DNA of 64,000 bases from Cliona cf. orientalis (taxonomy: Eukaryota > Porifera > Demospongiae > Clionaida > Clionaidae), in NCBI GenBank assembly GCA_963930775.1, contig OZ005703.1:3782001-3846000 (forward strand). The letters run 5' to 3'. The position numbers were made by a program, and so were the translations under genes. Each line of letters opens with the position of its first letter. Position 1 is the first letter of the stretch. Positions 1-14,408 of this stretch are shown here, one piece after another. The notes beneath the pieces were generated by a model. The model saw only the letters and a program-made list of their open reading frames with translations, did no database searches and was not told where the DNA came from.

Positions 1-386
1 AATTCTTCATTAAAATCCATAAAAATACCATTGATACTTCATTAAATCACCTAAAAATTGACCCTTCAGTACTAATCAACCTTCCTCCACAGGGGTGTAT
101 CCTTATTAACTGGAATAGCCCAATTCGGCTGGTGTTAGGTTAGGAATTCATAATAATATCCATAACACAGATATACATATATCATACAGTTCAGGTTTGT
201 GTATCTTACTTTGAAGGCAGCTATCCTGGCCGAGGAAGAGCCAACGACGATTGCAAACGAAGTCATTTTTCACCATGTGCACCCATTGCATAGGCCATGC
301 ATATGCATGTAATATGTACGTACATGTACACGATTATGTTCTACATCTGGTGTGCGTCATTAAGAATTATTTTCGAGCGGGCCGGG
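1..386. other. 5' flank of the SSX2IP homologue
   Basis: AT-rich non-coding sequence upstream of the first SSX2IP start codon. The reading frame of the first exon stays open upstream to another ATG at 297, but those extra codons show no similarity to the family, so this part is taken as 5' UTR or promoter. No clear TATA box or repeat boundary was seen. Confidence 0.5.
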
Positions 387-3300
387 ATGGACTCTGAATG
401 GAAAAATAGCAGTTATGGCTCTGTCCAGGATGATTTCTGCAGTCCGACAAAATCCAGCGTCGAAGGTAGTCTTCATTACTTACAGCAGGTGAATAGGAAC
501 TGCTCAAAGAAATCTGTAGTTCAGAGCAAGCTAATTTATATACAATCTATCTCATGCTATCTCCACCCAACCATAGGAACTCCAGATGTTAGGCTTGCCA
601 TCTCTATTGAGTGAAGGAGCTAAACAGCTTGACACATCAAGAGTAATAAATATTCTGCACCAGCTACTTCAGCTTCATCGTCACCACCTAAAGGTCATTG
701 ATGAGCTCAAAGACAGGTACAGATTATATTCTGCGTTTCATCACTCCCTGCAAATTGTACCACACTACACAGTTTACAAAGAGGAAGGAGTGATGTGCAA
801 TTTCAGAATGAAACACAAGCAAGATTAAAGGTACTGTATACGTTCTAATTAATGTGCCATGAAAAAATAATTACGAGTGCTTGTTGGTGCGCCATTAGAA
901 TGTGAAAATTACCCTTCACGACCAGGTGGCGCGCAAAATTTGTACACAAAAGTATAGGGATGCGTGGGTGGGCTAAATAGAGCATGAAAATTGCACTTCA
1001 GGCCGAGGTGGTGCATCTATTAGAGAGGCGCGTTAATTAGATCGGATACGGTATTCTAGACCAGTGGCGGTGTACCTGGGGTTCCATGGAACACCCCGGG
1101 CCCTGCACCTTGCAGTAAGAAGTATTGATGATAGGCTAAATGGGACCCCCCTCGTTGGCTACAGAGCTAAAAAGAACTGCTGCTGCTATGGCTTACCTTA
1201 ATTAGCATGCTTCAGCAGACAATCCATTCAAAAACAGATCGATTGGACTGGTAGGGCTGATAATTTCTCTCGTCACTGCTTGGCCGAAGCAGCCTTCTTT
1301 GTCAGCCAGCTACTGGTATCTTCAAGAATGCGTTAGCGAGGTCGTGGTCATCGTTTTTGGGGGGTGTGGCTTAATTTTGCACGCGATTGCATTAGCACCT
1401 CCCTCCTTCAAATCCTGGACATGCCACTGTAGGTGAAGATCATCACGGTCTACATGTACATGTACCTTACACATTCTAATAATTAACGTGCCACTAAAAA
1501 ATAATTACTGCATGTGACCTTGGGTGATGCAAAATTAGAGCACGAAAATTAACATTCTGATCCAAGGGGCACCTCTTTTAGAGAGGTGCATTGTAATTGG
1601 AGTGAAAGTGTGGAAAACGTGGCTTCCAGTTCTCAATATGGGATACTCGGTACTATCAACTTATTATCAGTTGACAATTGATATGGGTGTGGTCTTGAAT
1701 TGGAAAAGGCACGAAAATTAAAACCATGAAATATCTTCTGAAAGGTTAACATGTAATTCTGTGAGATTTTGTATCAGCAAAAAATTTCCCACTGTACAGT
1801 AACTGCCAAGATCAACCCATCCCTAGCCTGTACCTTATACTCATGTTTATGTATAGATCATGTAGACTACATAACCGGGATTGGAAACAGCTCGTGAACA
1901 ACAGACTTAATGCAAGCCATGGTGCACACTTCATGTCGCCTGGACTGAGGCAGCTGAACGAGGGCCTACTCAAGCCTGTGCTAGTGCTATAGCTAAGTTG
2001 AGATAACAGAAGCAAAGCTCTGTAACAAAAAATACTACTAGCAACATTTTGTGAAGAGCACAACTACACGTGTCTACAATGGTATTTTTGAGGGACGAAG
2101 TCATTCACTGCTGTTTCAGTCGTCTTTATCCATACTTACTCCATAGAACGCTTTACAAAATCACTCTATTTCAATGCCCATTGGGCCAGGAACCTCGAAA
2201 TACACTAACAACGACACTATTTTGAAGTCTCCTGCTTTTTGGGACTAGAACACTTCAGGTACTAAGTGAAGGAGTGTTTCATCGCTACAGATGGTTGGCA
2301 GAAGGTCTAGACTATACTAATAGCCTAGTTTCAAGCTTCCAAGTGATTCTGTTTGATAAATATTGTCAAAAATACTTGAAATTTTTTTGTGATATTTTGT
2401 GCACTTTTGCGGTTTTTGGGGTGACATGGATTGTCCCAATTGAATGTATTGATGACATCACGAGTTTCCTATCCCAGTTACGTACATGTAGTGTATAATA
2501 TCAATGGTTTATGTTTATGTGTACAAAAGCACTTTTACGTACAGTGGAACCCCTCTAATCTGGACACCCTTGGAACCCAGTACAAATGGCCGGATTAGTG
2601 AGGTGTCCTCTTTTCAGGGGTTATTGAAGTGTGGTGGATGTGGCTTTACCGTTAAAGCAATGTGACCTGTGATCCCACAATTGAAGCACATAGAGGCTAT
2701 ATATACTCAATCGGAGATTAGCAATTCTAACGCACTCGTAGCGCTATAGCTAGCCTATAGCTCTTCTGGCTACTTATTTTACAAGCGAGTAGACAAATTT
2801 TTCGCCCAAGTGTCATCTATGAGGGTGAGTTTGTATGGGCAGTGATACTGTTGGGGCCAAGCCAAGTATCCACTTTACGGAATAGCGAGGTGGCCACATT
2901 TACTAGGCGAAGTGTCTGCATTGTCACTTTTCAGGGGTATCCAATTCCACTGTATATACAGTGTAGTCCACTTAAATCGAATCTTAAAATCCATGAAAAA
3001 TATTTGAATTAAACGAAAATTTGAATTACAGAGATCCATATAAACCACTGTATTGAGACCCTGTAATGCTTATTAGTGGAGCATTCAGAAGCTTTAGAAT
3101 TGTGCTGAGAGTGATTTAGGTAATAGACACTTATAGTTTCATATCTCAAGGAGGATTGTATTGATCTCCATGTGATCTATGTTCTATATTTATATAAATA
3201 TTGTACTTTTGTATGCTAAAGCTGCCTATAATTTTTCTAATTAAGAGAAAAGACCAATTCAAATTTATGTATTAGCTCTATGTAGGGAATCTGAAAGAAT

Positions 3301-6300
3301 TTGAATTAGACGAAAATTCGTCTTAAGCGGATTTGAATTAAGTGGACTACACTGTATTAAATTATGAACATTATATAGGGTGTAAGAAAATATTGCAATT
3401 AGTGATTGGTAGTATAATATTTGCAATTAAATCTGTCCTATTGGATCTTAATTTGTAGGATGAGGTTAAGACCTGCCGAAGAGAAATGGCACAGATGGAG
3501 GACAGGGAGAGGCAACTAAATGATAAAATCAAGGAATTCACAGCAAAAATAAGAACGGAACAAGAAGAGGTATATAAGTTAGAGAGACCAAGACCACCAA
3601 AGTAATTCCCCACCAAATTTTTAGTAGTTTTATTTCATATATGAATGTTTGATGGGTCAGGTCAAAAGATTGAAGTTAAGTATGCAGTACAAGCAGAGCC
3701 AGCGAGCTCACGAGGGCAAGAAGCGAGAAAAGGAATATGAGAGACTAAAGCAAAAACTTGGACAGGTAGTACACAAGTGTAGTAGTTATTACCTGCTCTA
3801 ACTATTGCATGTACATTGCACAGCTGGTATCAGACAAGAATCGGGATAAGAGTTCAGGACTAAACATTCTCAATACTGTGCAAAGGACTGATGGAAAAAG
3901 AAAAGCTTGGACCAAACCTGGGAGGTATGCATCTACCGTAGGATCCCACTTATGGGTCACCTTGCAACTATCATGTGTGGATTGCATATTCATTACCCAT
4001 GTACCGTACCCTCACAAAACTACGAAACATCGGCCCACCCCCCACTTTGGGCTCAATTTCCTGCTAAGGTCTAATATTCACTTGAATATGCACCCATGTG
4101 TAGCTACCCTTGAAAAATGCGGCTTAAATGGCTGGTTTATGAGCACTGAACTTCGAATAGTCTATGTAAGATTGATAAGTAACCTGTCAAATAGCCGTAA
4201 AAGTAGCTATATGCCACATTTTGAAATACATGTAAATGACCGTGTATGGCTAGCAATCGTAACCATGCCCACTTAATATGGCTGCCATCAATGACACATG
4301 TTGAAATATCGGCCCGATAGCCGGCAGTCCTGGCTCTCAATTGGTATTACCATAGCTGAAATCAATAGTAGCCGCTGCTATTATGAAGATACCGTGGGTA
4401 ACTTACCTGGGCACTCTTTCATGTGTACATGTGAACATGACACTGATGCCTCGAATATCGACCCACCCCCAGTCTAGGTCCACTGTGAGGTGCGCACCAC
4501 CCATGGGCCCTCTTTCATGAGAGTACAGTACATACATACATGTTGTTTGTTGTTGTCGTCAATGTCCGTTAAAAAATTCCCATATCTTGATTATGTAATA
4601 TCAGCGAATGGCCAGTGCTGCAAAATGCCGTTTGATAAGGATCGTAAACGCTACAGATCATGCCTCAATCGGTCACACCTACTAAACATAGTTGTGCATC
4701 ATGCACAAGATGACTGCAAATGCTCTAGCTCGGTATAGGTTAAGGGCATTGAGTAGTCGCGAATGCATGAAAGTCTGATGATATTAATTGAACCCACCCT
4801 TGTGTTTTTCCTGTCCTCATTTACATAATAATGTAGTACCGACGTCAAAAATATCAATAGTATGCACAGGAAATATTGAAAGAACTAGCTCTGTAGGGAT
4901 ATGATATACCCTGTGCGCACATTGCATCTGCAGCAGTCTATACTGAGATGACAATACTGTACATGTAATTCTAGAAACTCTTGTATGATTAAAAATTTTG
5001 CAAACTGGAGAAAATTTAATGGCCAATTTAACATATAATATGTGAGCCACGGCTCTTAAAAATGTCAGCTAAGCATCCAGATATTCCAAAGGCCCATCCT
5101 CTCTCTCTGCCCCAGACCTACATGTAGGAAGACTGCTACTGCCAATACTTGGTTATACTGTATGATGGCCGGGTAATTTTCGTGGAAAGTCCGAAAAGGC
5201 CCTCAAAATTAATTTTAAATTTCGTGACAGCAATCAGTGCACTGCACAAGCGATGGTGTAAACGCGCTCGATCTCGCTTTTGTTACTAAGCCATACTTAA
5301 CAGAGACTTGGACAAATACATGTAGCATGAGATAGAAGAATATTAGTATCGAAGACGCTATTAGCTGGATGATAGTGGCTTGCTAATACTGGGAAGTGTT
5401 GGCCGTGCTGCCACGATATTTGTGGCCACAGCCATCATCATGGACTATCACCGTAGGCATTAATTTTTGTGGGTGGAAAAATTTCGTGACTGCCAAGTCA
5501 ACCACGAAAATAATGAAAATTAGCACCCCATGAAGATTACCCGCCATACAGTAATAGAGCTCTACATGTATAGGTTGTTCTGCTTTGGTCCCATAGGACT
5601 TCACATTTCTGTCAGTAGCCATTTAGTGGTTTTGTATTGATGACCTTTACTTACTACACTAGGCTAGTTGTGCACATGAGCAGAAAGTACATCACCTGCA
5701 CTGAGTAGGCACTGTCGATGGGCATAGCTATATACATGTATGTATGTCAGTTTGAGAAAATGTACTTTAGATACGTACAGGTGGCAGCAGTGCATACCAT
5801 AGTTATCTCATGTTTATGCATAAGGAGTAATGTACATGCAATCAGTTCTGTTGTGGACATTGTTAAAAATTAAAATATCTCGATATCTAGACACCTAAGA
5901 AATTCATAATCCACGTAATATTGTGCTCTCAATTAATTACTCCGTGCATATGCACAAAGGGTAAAGTGATCAGTTCTATTAGCATAAAATTGCCAGGTCT
6001 GCACCAGAGTGTATAGTTGATAAGCACCATAGAACAGTCAAAGGCGATAAAAATGGACTTTTCTTTGCATACCCGCTCAGTAGAAAACATATACATGTAG
6101 GTGACCCAGTATTGCTAATTGATGCTCAATCTCAATATACATGCAGGTACAGGTTGTGAAACCATAAACTGCTCATGTACAGCATACCACTAAAACCAGT
6201 GCTTTAGTCTTCAATTTATGTGTATTGGGTATGAACTCTAGAGAGCTCTAGTTTATGGTAACCTGTCATTTTTTGAATCAGTGGATGTGAGATGTATAGA

Positions 6301-7687
6301 AGAGGTACTGTTTCCTTTGTTTCGAGTGTTTCTAGCTAATAGAGATAGAGTAACTGTAGATGAGGAAGTAACTTTGCTACTCATAATTATTACTATTGTG
6401 TTTTATACGAGGTGGAGTGGGAAAGAGCATACACCAAATTCCACCTGTGTGTACTCTAGTTGTGTCCTTTTACAAAAATATTATTATGTGCCTGACAGTG
6501 GTGATGTCGAAATGTATCAAGTGATCGTTGGCAATTATGATGAACGGCAAAAGGTTAGTCAACTATGGTATCAACTTTAAGGCTAAGGGCATGCAATATA
6601 CACAACACTCAACTACAGTGGAACCCCGCTTTATAGACACCCCTCAACAGCGGACACCTGCAATATAACGGACAATTCTGAATGTCTGGATTGTATTCCC
6701 ATAGACTACCTACTCTATTCTAACCCCCTCAACAGCGGACACCCCACTATTCCGTGTAACGGACACTTACTTTGGTCCCATTCAAGCCTGCACAATAGTG
6801 AACAACCTCGCATAACAGACTATTAGCCACACTCACCATTTAAATGGGTCAGTTTCAGCAATCAGTAGCTACAGTAAAGCCTAAATATGTCTCAAATTCT
6901 TATTAGGAGCTGTCAGTTGACGATCTCTCATCAATACAGTCTTTTTCATCGTCCACAGTAGTGCTTTATCATAGCTGGCAGTGATTGTAGGATGGGACTA
7001 ACCCCTGAGCTAAGGACACCTCGCTACAGTGGCCAAAATCTTTGGTCCCAATGGTATCCACTTTAGAGGGGTTCCACTGTATGCATCTTATAGCTATTAA
7101 GATGTATCCCAGTTAAAATCTTGCAGTGTCATCATTGGCCTGCTCACAAAACAGTCCCTTTCTCAGATCCTATCTGTGCTACATGTACATTATTATATAA
7201 AGAGTTTTTGTTGGGTCAAACCTGGGTAAGTTATTGTTAGCAAAGTACTACTTTCATGATTGGATGTTTAATATGCTGTAAGCTTTCTGATTGTAGTGTT
7301 AGCAATTATAAAGTGCATTCCAAAGCGATTAGCTTAATTGTATGTGTAAACGGGGCTTATGATTACTATTCTATTGTAGGAAATTATGATGGAGAATGCC
7401 AGTCTCCGTGAAAGTCTGTATAATATGCACAAGCATCTCACGATTATGTCAAATCAACAACAGGTATGCTTATTAGTGCATGGTTGTAACCCCGCACTGA
7501 GCTACCTCTTTCGATTGTTAGGATACTGAAGAAGTAGATGTGGATGTAAGCGATAAAGTAACCTGCAATGCTCCTGATGCTGATCAAATGTTACTTAGTA
7601 GTGGACACTTTCAAATGCCTTATGATGTAGTCAGGGATGGTAAGATAATTAACCCTTGGCGCATGTGCCGCAGGGTTACGGTAGTCG

Positions 7688-7719
<32 letters not shown>

Positions 7720-10700
7720 CTGTCTGTCTGTTACCACAAAATCAGCTGCCTACCTTGTTTTTACGTCGCAAACAAAATTTTATAGGGTTCTTTATGGTGT
7801 TTTCAACGTTTTTACCATTTGGCTTTCCTTCGTTCAAGAGTTATGGCGTCATTTGCTGGTCACGGCTTCCTTCCTCGCTCCCTGGCGAACTTTCGACGGC
7901 CAAACGAGACAGCGATGGCTTCTTTTCAACTCAAAAAGTATATATGGTTAGTTATAGATCCAACAACATGACTGGTTTATCACTGATCGTACTACACTGG
8001 CAGAGAAGCTTCTTGGCTATCTCTGCATGCTACAAAATGCTGACACAGCATTACACACGTGATACTGCTGGACATGACGCAATCGCGCACATGCAATGGG
8101 CATTCTTGTGCATGTGGTTACTCTAGGAAGCCCATAGGCCTATAGGATGCATGTAAGCTTCTTGCACTAATGCAGTACTGCTCAGTGCTTGCGCGCCGAG
8201 GGTTTTGCACTATAATGCTTCATTATTAAACAGCTTCATTGGCATTAAAAATGTGCCACAGCACCATTAAATTTTAGTTACAATCTTTCCATAGACAGAA
8301 AAATGAATACAGTACTTAATCTAATACAACGCATGGAAAAAATTTTTTCAATTTTGAAAAATGCGTGTTTTTCTGGTAAAGGTCATCAATTGCTCCGTAT
8401 AAACATAATGAGAATTCATAAAATGCTAATTTCTTGCGTTAAATTGGATCATGCGTTGTATTCGATTAACTACGGTAATACCAGCCTTGAAACTAAGTGC
8501 ATTGCTCCTTTGGGAGGGCATGGAAATGAGGCTTAGAAAGCTAGTGGGAAAGTTAAAGTGGAGCACCAAGATCTAATGGGGCGAGCCTGAGCGAGCCCCA
8601 CATAAACGGTACAGCTGTGCGCGAATTGTATATATATTATGGTACGTCGGTCACGCGAAATATATGGCCCGCATAGCTCTATGGACATAAGCGTGAAATA
8701 TTGTATTGCGCATTCTCATGCCTGGGCCACGGGCCGTATGTATGCCGCGTCTTCTAATTTTACCGAATTGCATATTTACACTCGTGCTAGGTGCTAGTAG
8801 TACAGCAAGGAGGAGAGAGCAATGCGCCGCAAAACAGACCTCGTCATCAGCTCAACAGCGCGAGGAGCGGCTAAGAAGGTGATCAAGATAAATTTGCTAA
8901 CTCACCGAGACTGTACAACAACAGAGGCAGCGGCTATGCGGCTGCATGTCTTGCCAGACTTGGCTATTAAATGTTGGCATAGAACAGACTCCAGGGTTTA
9001 TTTCAGGATTTTGCTCCAGGGGGGGCAAATGCTTAGCGCCCAAATAGTAGGGGGGCAAGTGGAATGAATTAGCCCAGTGCGTGCGTAAGCACGCCTATGT
9101 AAGGGGGTCTGGGGGCATGCTCCCCCAGGAAAATTTTAATTTACAACCCCTGAGATTGCTTCTGGTAGCTTCTGAGAGCATATATGATGATGATGATGAC
9201 AACAACGTTTTAGCCTACCATTTCGTTATACTGTGCAGCTACATCTCTCTTTCTCTAGTAATATTTTTAAGGACCAACAAATAAATTTCTAGGGGGGGCA
9301 ACCAAGTATCCAGGGGGGCAAAAGCCCCCCCTTGCCCCCCCCCCTTGAAATAAACCCTGGACTCTACGTGGAAGGAGCATCGGGCAGATACACAGCAACT
9401 ATGACAGTGGTCTGCTTGGATCTGTGTCCATGGTCTCGGTCAAAATCTATGGCTTTTCAGGTCTCATCTACTCCAGCCCGACAGAGCCTTCTCAGCTCAG
9501 GCTCGCCCCAAACAGGCCCTGCATGTCACTAGTAATATTATTATGGGAAGGACGTTATCTCTCAAGTGATAGAATACTCTGCACTAAGCAGTCAGTTTCC
9601 AGGCTGGTATTACTCATCCTCAAGCTGGGAGGCTCTGACACGTGGCTGCACTTGGGAGACAAGCTACCCATGACGATGTTACCAAGCTAACTGCTACCTA
9701 CATGTACTGGTTTATATATTGAAAACAAGGTACCATTATAGCATTTCAATGTATACATTGTATGGATTTTGTTCAAAACGCTTTGTTGGATATTTGCTGA
9801 GCACCACTCACTGCCTTATTCGCTTCTTGACGAGCTCTCGATGGATAAGAGAGACAGCGATCTCTTCATTTCAGTGTATATGTCTAGCAATACTTTATAT
9901 CTCGACTGACTCATCACTAGTCACAGTAGGCTATCAACTACGCATATATGCTTCTTGTCTTTACTTTCTTTGCGTGCACTAGATCTGCTGATCTGGCATA
10001 CACATGGCGTGCAATGGGTATTAATGTATTGTTGTGGTTAATCTAATACAACCCTGCAAACAGTAACAATTGCAAAAATTATTTGCACTAGAGAGTTTTG
10101 CACAATAGTGCTAGTTGTGTATACATGTATATGCTTTAGGAATTGAAGAAAGTTTCAAGAAGAAATGTAAGCTTCTGGTTGAGTATATAGATCGTTTGAA
10201 GAAAAACATTGAAGAACTGAAGAAAAATGAAGCAGAAGGTTAGTACTGTATACAAGCAAAAGTACCTGAATGATCCTAGGACCATGTCTAATTAATTTCA
10301 TGTTTCTTGAGGGAGAAGGAGAAGGGTGAACTGCGTATACCGGTATGCTGTGTGTAACACCTATTTCTACAGTTCATGACCTTTGTAATGATAGTCATGT
10401 CTGGAAGAGACCCATTACTAGTATACTGCCCAGGCTATAACAAAGTGTATGTGCATGTACATTCCAGAGTGGCCTCCACACGAGTATCATTACAACGGTC
10501 ATGAACTGTATGAACAGCTGTTACACACACAGTTCGACACTCTCCCTCTCCCTCTTTATAATTCGGGGCGAGCCTGAGTGAGCCTCGAATACATGAGAGA
10601 CAGGAAGCAGTTTTATGTGTATTTTATTCTTGTATGTTTGTGGGGTGATCATTTCAGTGAGGCCAACGAGGAGAGAGTTAAATTTTTAATGTGTTAGGTA

Positions 10701-13700
10701 ATGGTCGTCATATGCATGCACGTGCACTTCATACTGGACTCGACTGCACGCGATCTGTGGGTACTGAGCATGAGGTGACTTGAACAATGTAGGTATTAAA
10801 GGTATGAAGCTGGAAAAGGTGAGTGCTGGACTACACTGGCAAGGCTCAGGTCAACAATTAACATCACTGGTAGGCGTACTTCACTTAGCATGAAGGTCAC
10901 TGCATCATGAGGCTTGTACAGGGCCTGGCTATACTGTTGTATAGTCAGTTGGCCCAGTCCCATGCCTGTATGCTTTCAAAAAAATCTTGACTTGGTGAAG
11001 GCTCACCTCGCACAGATGATTTTCATCATTATACTCTTACTTTTACTATCCTGTGCGCATGCGCAAGGGGTAAAATAATCGGTTTTGTCTGTCATCTGTC
11101 GTCATACAAAACTCGCCAACTCTGGAGATCTAGGCATCTGAGCGACTCGTAAGTACAGCATATCTGTCGACATTGCCGAAAAACTGGCTTCATTATGCTT
11201 TGAATCGTTTGGCAAGGCCCATGAGCGTTGCAAATACTTCTTTTTGTTGGCCATGCCTATCAACACTACCGACCATGTGCTTCTGTTCATGCGCACAACC
11301 TGGCACAATAAGGTCATCAACAGGCTTGTGCGTGCTGCTGCAGGTGGCATGGCATGGAGCTCGAGCTCTCTCATATTGACACTGCAGTGTGCAGGGTATT
11401 GCTCTATAGAGCTTTAGTTTATGAACAGCTTTAGTTTTGTAATTAGGTGCCTTTTGTCAAGTAGTATAATTGTTGTCCAGGTGACCGTCACCAAGAGCAA
11501 GAGTCTGACGAGAAAGCTGGATATAGCTGCAACCATGCAATTGGTGGCCATGAAAGTCTTGTGTCTAAGGTGTGCTAGTACCAAATTTGGAGGATACTGC
11601 TATAATATACACTGTGTATTATGCATACTGCATATACATGTCAGAAGCAACCGCTTTCTTCTGAGAGTTCAGAAGGTGTACTGGTAAGATAACTATGGAA
11701 GATTTGTGATAGTATTATTATATTTACCAAGTTTAACTGCTTGTCAGAGTGATAGCTTTGTGTGGAAGGAGCAGAGTAAATTAAAAGTGGAGAGGGACTT
11801 GTTCCTTGACCAAAGAAGGGACTTTGAGAAGGAAAAGCAGCAGTTTATGGAAGCTGTGTGCAGACTGGATCGAGAGGTACTAGAAATGTATTATTGTGTA
11901 GATTGAAATAACTAACTTGGATATTGATCTATGTAAGAAATTATTACTCCTATGCCCATAGCCATAGGCCCTTCCCCTCCCGGTTTACTTGGATTTAGAT
12001 CCTAGTTGTAACAAATACTGTAATCTCATTGGTCCAAACTAGGGTTCTAAATAGACTCATAGAACCCTTGTAAATCCTCATAGAACCCTTGTAAAAATTG
12101 CATGTCTCAAGGCCATAGCTACATAGCAACAAATTTCTAACCGTCATGGTAGCCTTGCTCAGGTAAGATGTAGCATAGAAACTAAACTACGTATACAGAG
12201 GCTTATTACATAGCTACACACTGCTTGCCTTGTCCTCACAGCACAGAGGCAGCGGGCACAATAAGCGTGATTCTATTAAAAGCACACTTGATGATCGATG
12301 GAGTGGCTATCTGAGTTCAAAAGTTCAATAGCTGCCATGACACTTGTACCAGTGTTGACAAGACCTCGAAGATGACGGTATTTCGCTCGATTTATGACTT
12401 GTCGCTAGTATTGCAAAGAAGTTTTCAGCTTGTTGCTAGGATCTAAATACGTTAGACCGTGGTTACTAGGTTTCCACGTGATTTAGAAGCCCTCAGGCAC
12501 TCCGTAGAACCCTCGCTTCGCTCGGGTTCTACATGAGTCCCTTCGGTCTTCTAAATAATCACGTAGAAACCTAGTAACCACGGTCTAACTATTATATAGT
12601 ACATGTATAATTATAATAATAAATATGATGCACTTTTACCTAATAGAGACAGGCGTTTGAGGATGAAAAGGCAGCATTTCTTTCAGAACAACTTCGTGAT
12701 GTTTCATTTCTGGCTTCATCCAAAGAATGTAAGGAGACTATACCGCTCTTGTGTGTACCCGGTATTGCTGTTGATTCTACTTAGTGGACTCTTTCTTTAT
12801 GACTGTGAGCTCCACACCTACTCCAAGCACACTTTTGGCAAAAAGAAAAGATGTGCACGCAGAGTTTTCAACAAACAAGGTGAATGAAGTGTACTCAATT
12901 ACATGTATATACCATGTTTATTCTAATAGCTAATAATAATTACAATTATATGTTTTTTCTGGTAAAGGTTGTCACATTTTCTATATTAGGCCATGCAAAG
13001 TTATTTTTCTGTTTCTCGTCCCCGCCCGCATGTACATCGAACCCCCCATGTGTACTTTTGATATTCAGATTTCGGCTGGATGACGTCATCAGGGGAACTT
13101 CCCTGGCAGGTGGAGGTCACGTCTGGGTCAAGCCGCGCGCCCTAATACATGCATAGAGATGGAGTCTGAGACCAACTCTCGATCTTGATAGTGACCAGCT
13201 TCAATGCTTCAATCACAGAAAATGAACTCCATAGTGCCATAGTACGCACGCTGCGTGCCATTCAACGACCAACCTGACATTCGGAAGCTGTATCATGGCA
13301 CGCAGTGTGCATACTATATATGGCACAAGGCTAGCTTTATCTAGATTACATCAGCTAAGGGAATGCGTGAACTTTGGCCAGCACTCAGAAAGGCTCCATT
13401 GAGGCCCTCATAATTACCTCATAGATTACACCATAGGTTTCATCATAATTACACCATAATTGCATGTACCTCATAACCACAGAAAAGTAAATTGCAACTG
13501 GGGATGTAATGAAAAACTTAGACTACATATACATCCCTTGTCCCTCATGAAAAGTATTACGCTGCGCTACTTGTACCCACAATTTGAACTAGGATGCATT
13601 GACAAACTGAGCATGCTCCGTATGCGCGTACATTGGTGCACACGGCTTGAGCCAGTTGACCCGGATGTGACCTCCACTTGCCATGTGCTAGACTGAATAG

Positions 13701-14373
13701 GCAAATCCCCCCAAGTGCGAGCTCACCAAAGAAAGCGAACTAAGAAAATTATCATCATCATCATCGATAGTCCACGATATCTTCTATGCTAGGTTTAAAT
13801 TCTGGGTCCCAACAACCTTTCATGCACGCAAACATTTTCATAGCAATTTCGTCTTAGGTTTCATCATCATTTCATTATAATTACCTCATCGGTTGGCCGA
13901 ATTGTTTTGTTGATTGGGACTTGGAAAAACTTAGACTACTTCCCTCGTCCCTCATGAAAAGTATTGCGCCGCGCTATTGCACGCCGCCATAATTCAAATT
14001 AGGACACATTGACAAGCTGAAACAAGGCTAGCCTTGTGCTATATATAGTACGCACGCTGCGTGTGATGCCGCAACCAACCTGACATTTGGAAGCTGTACG
14101 GCACTATGTAGTTCATCTCCTGTGATTGAAGCATTGAAACTGGTCACTATTGAGATAGAGAGCTGGTCACAGACTCCATCTCTGTACTTGAGGCGCTGGC
14201 ATTGATGTGGCTTGTAGACGGTGCATGCACTATATTGACAACCTTTACGATATACACCATGAGAACTATGCAGCTACTGGGGATGTGGTCGAGTTTTCAT
14301 ATAATATGAAAAGTCCTAGAGTGCACTAATTAGATCTTGCACTTTATGCACCTATCAATGTATTGCCCCACCT

Positions 14374-14408
<35 letters not shown>

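Noticed and set aside
7540-8126. Open frames with long Val/Cys or Ser/Val alternation
   Set aside because: They are translations of a GT microsatellite inside a dispersed repeat.
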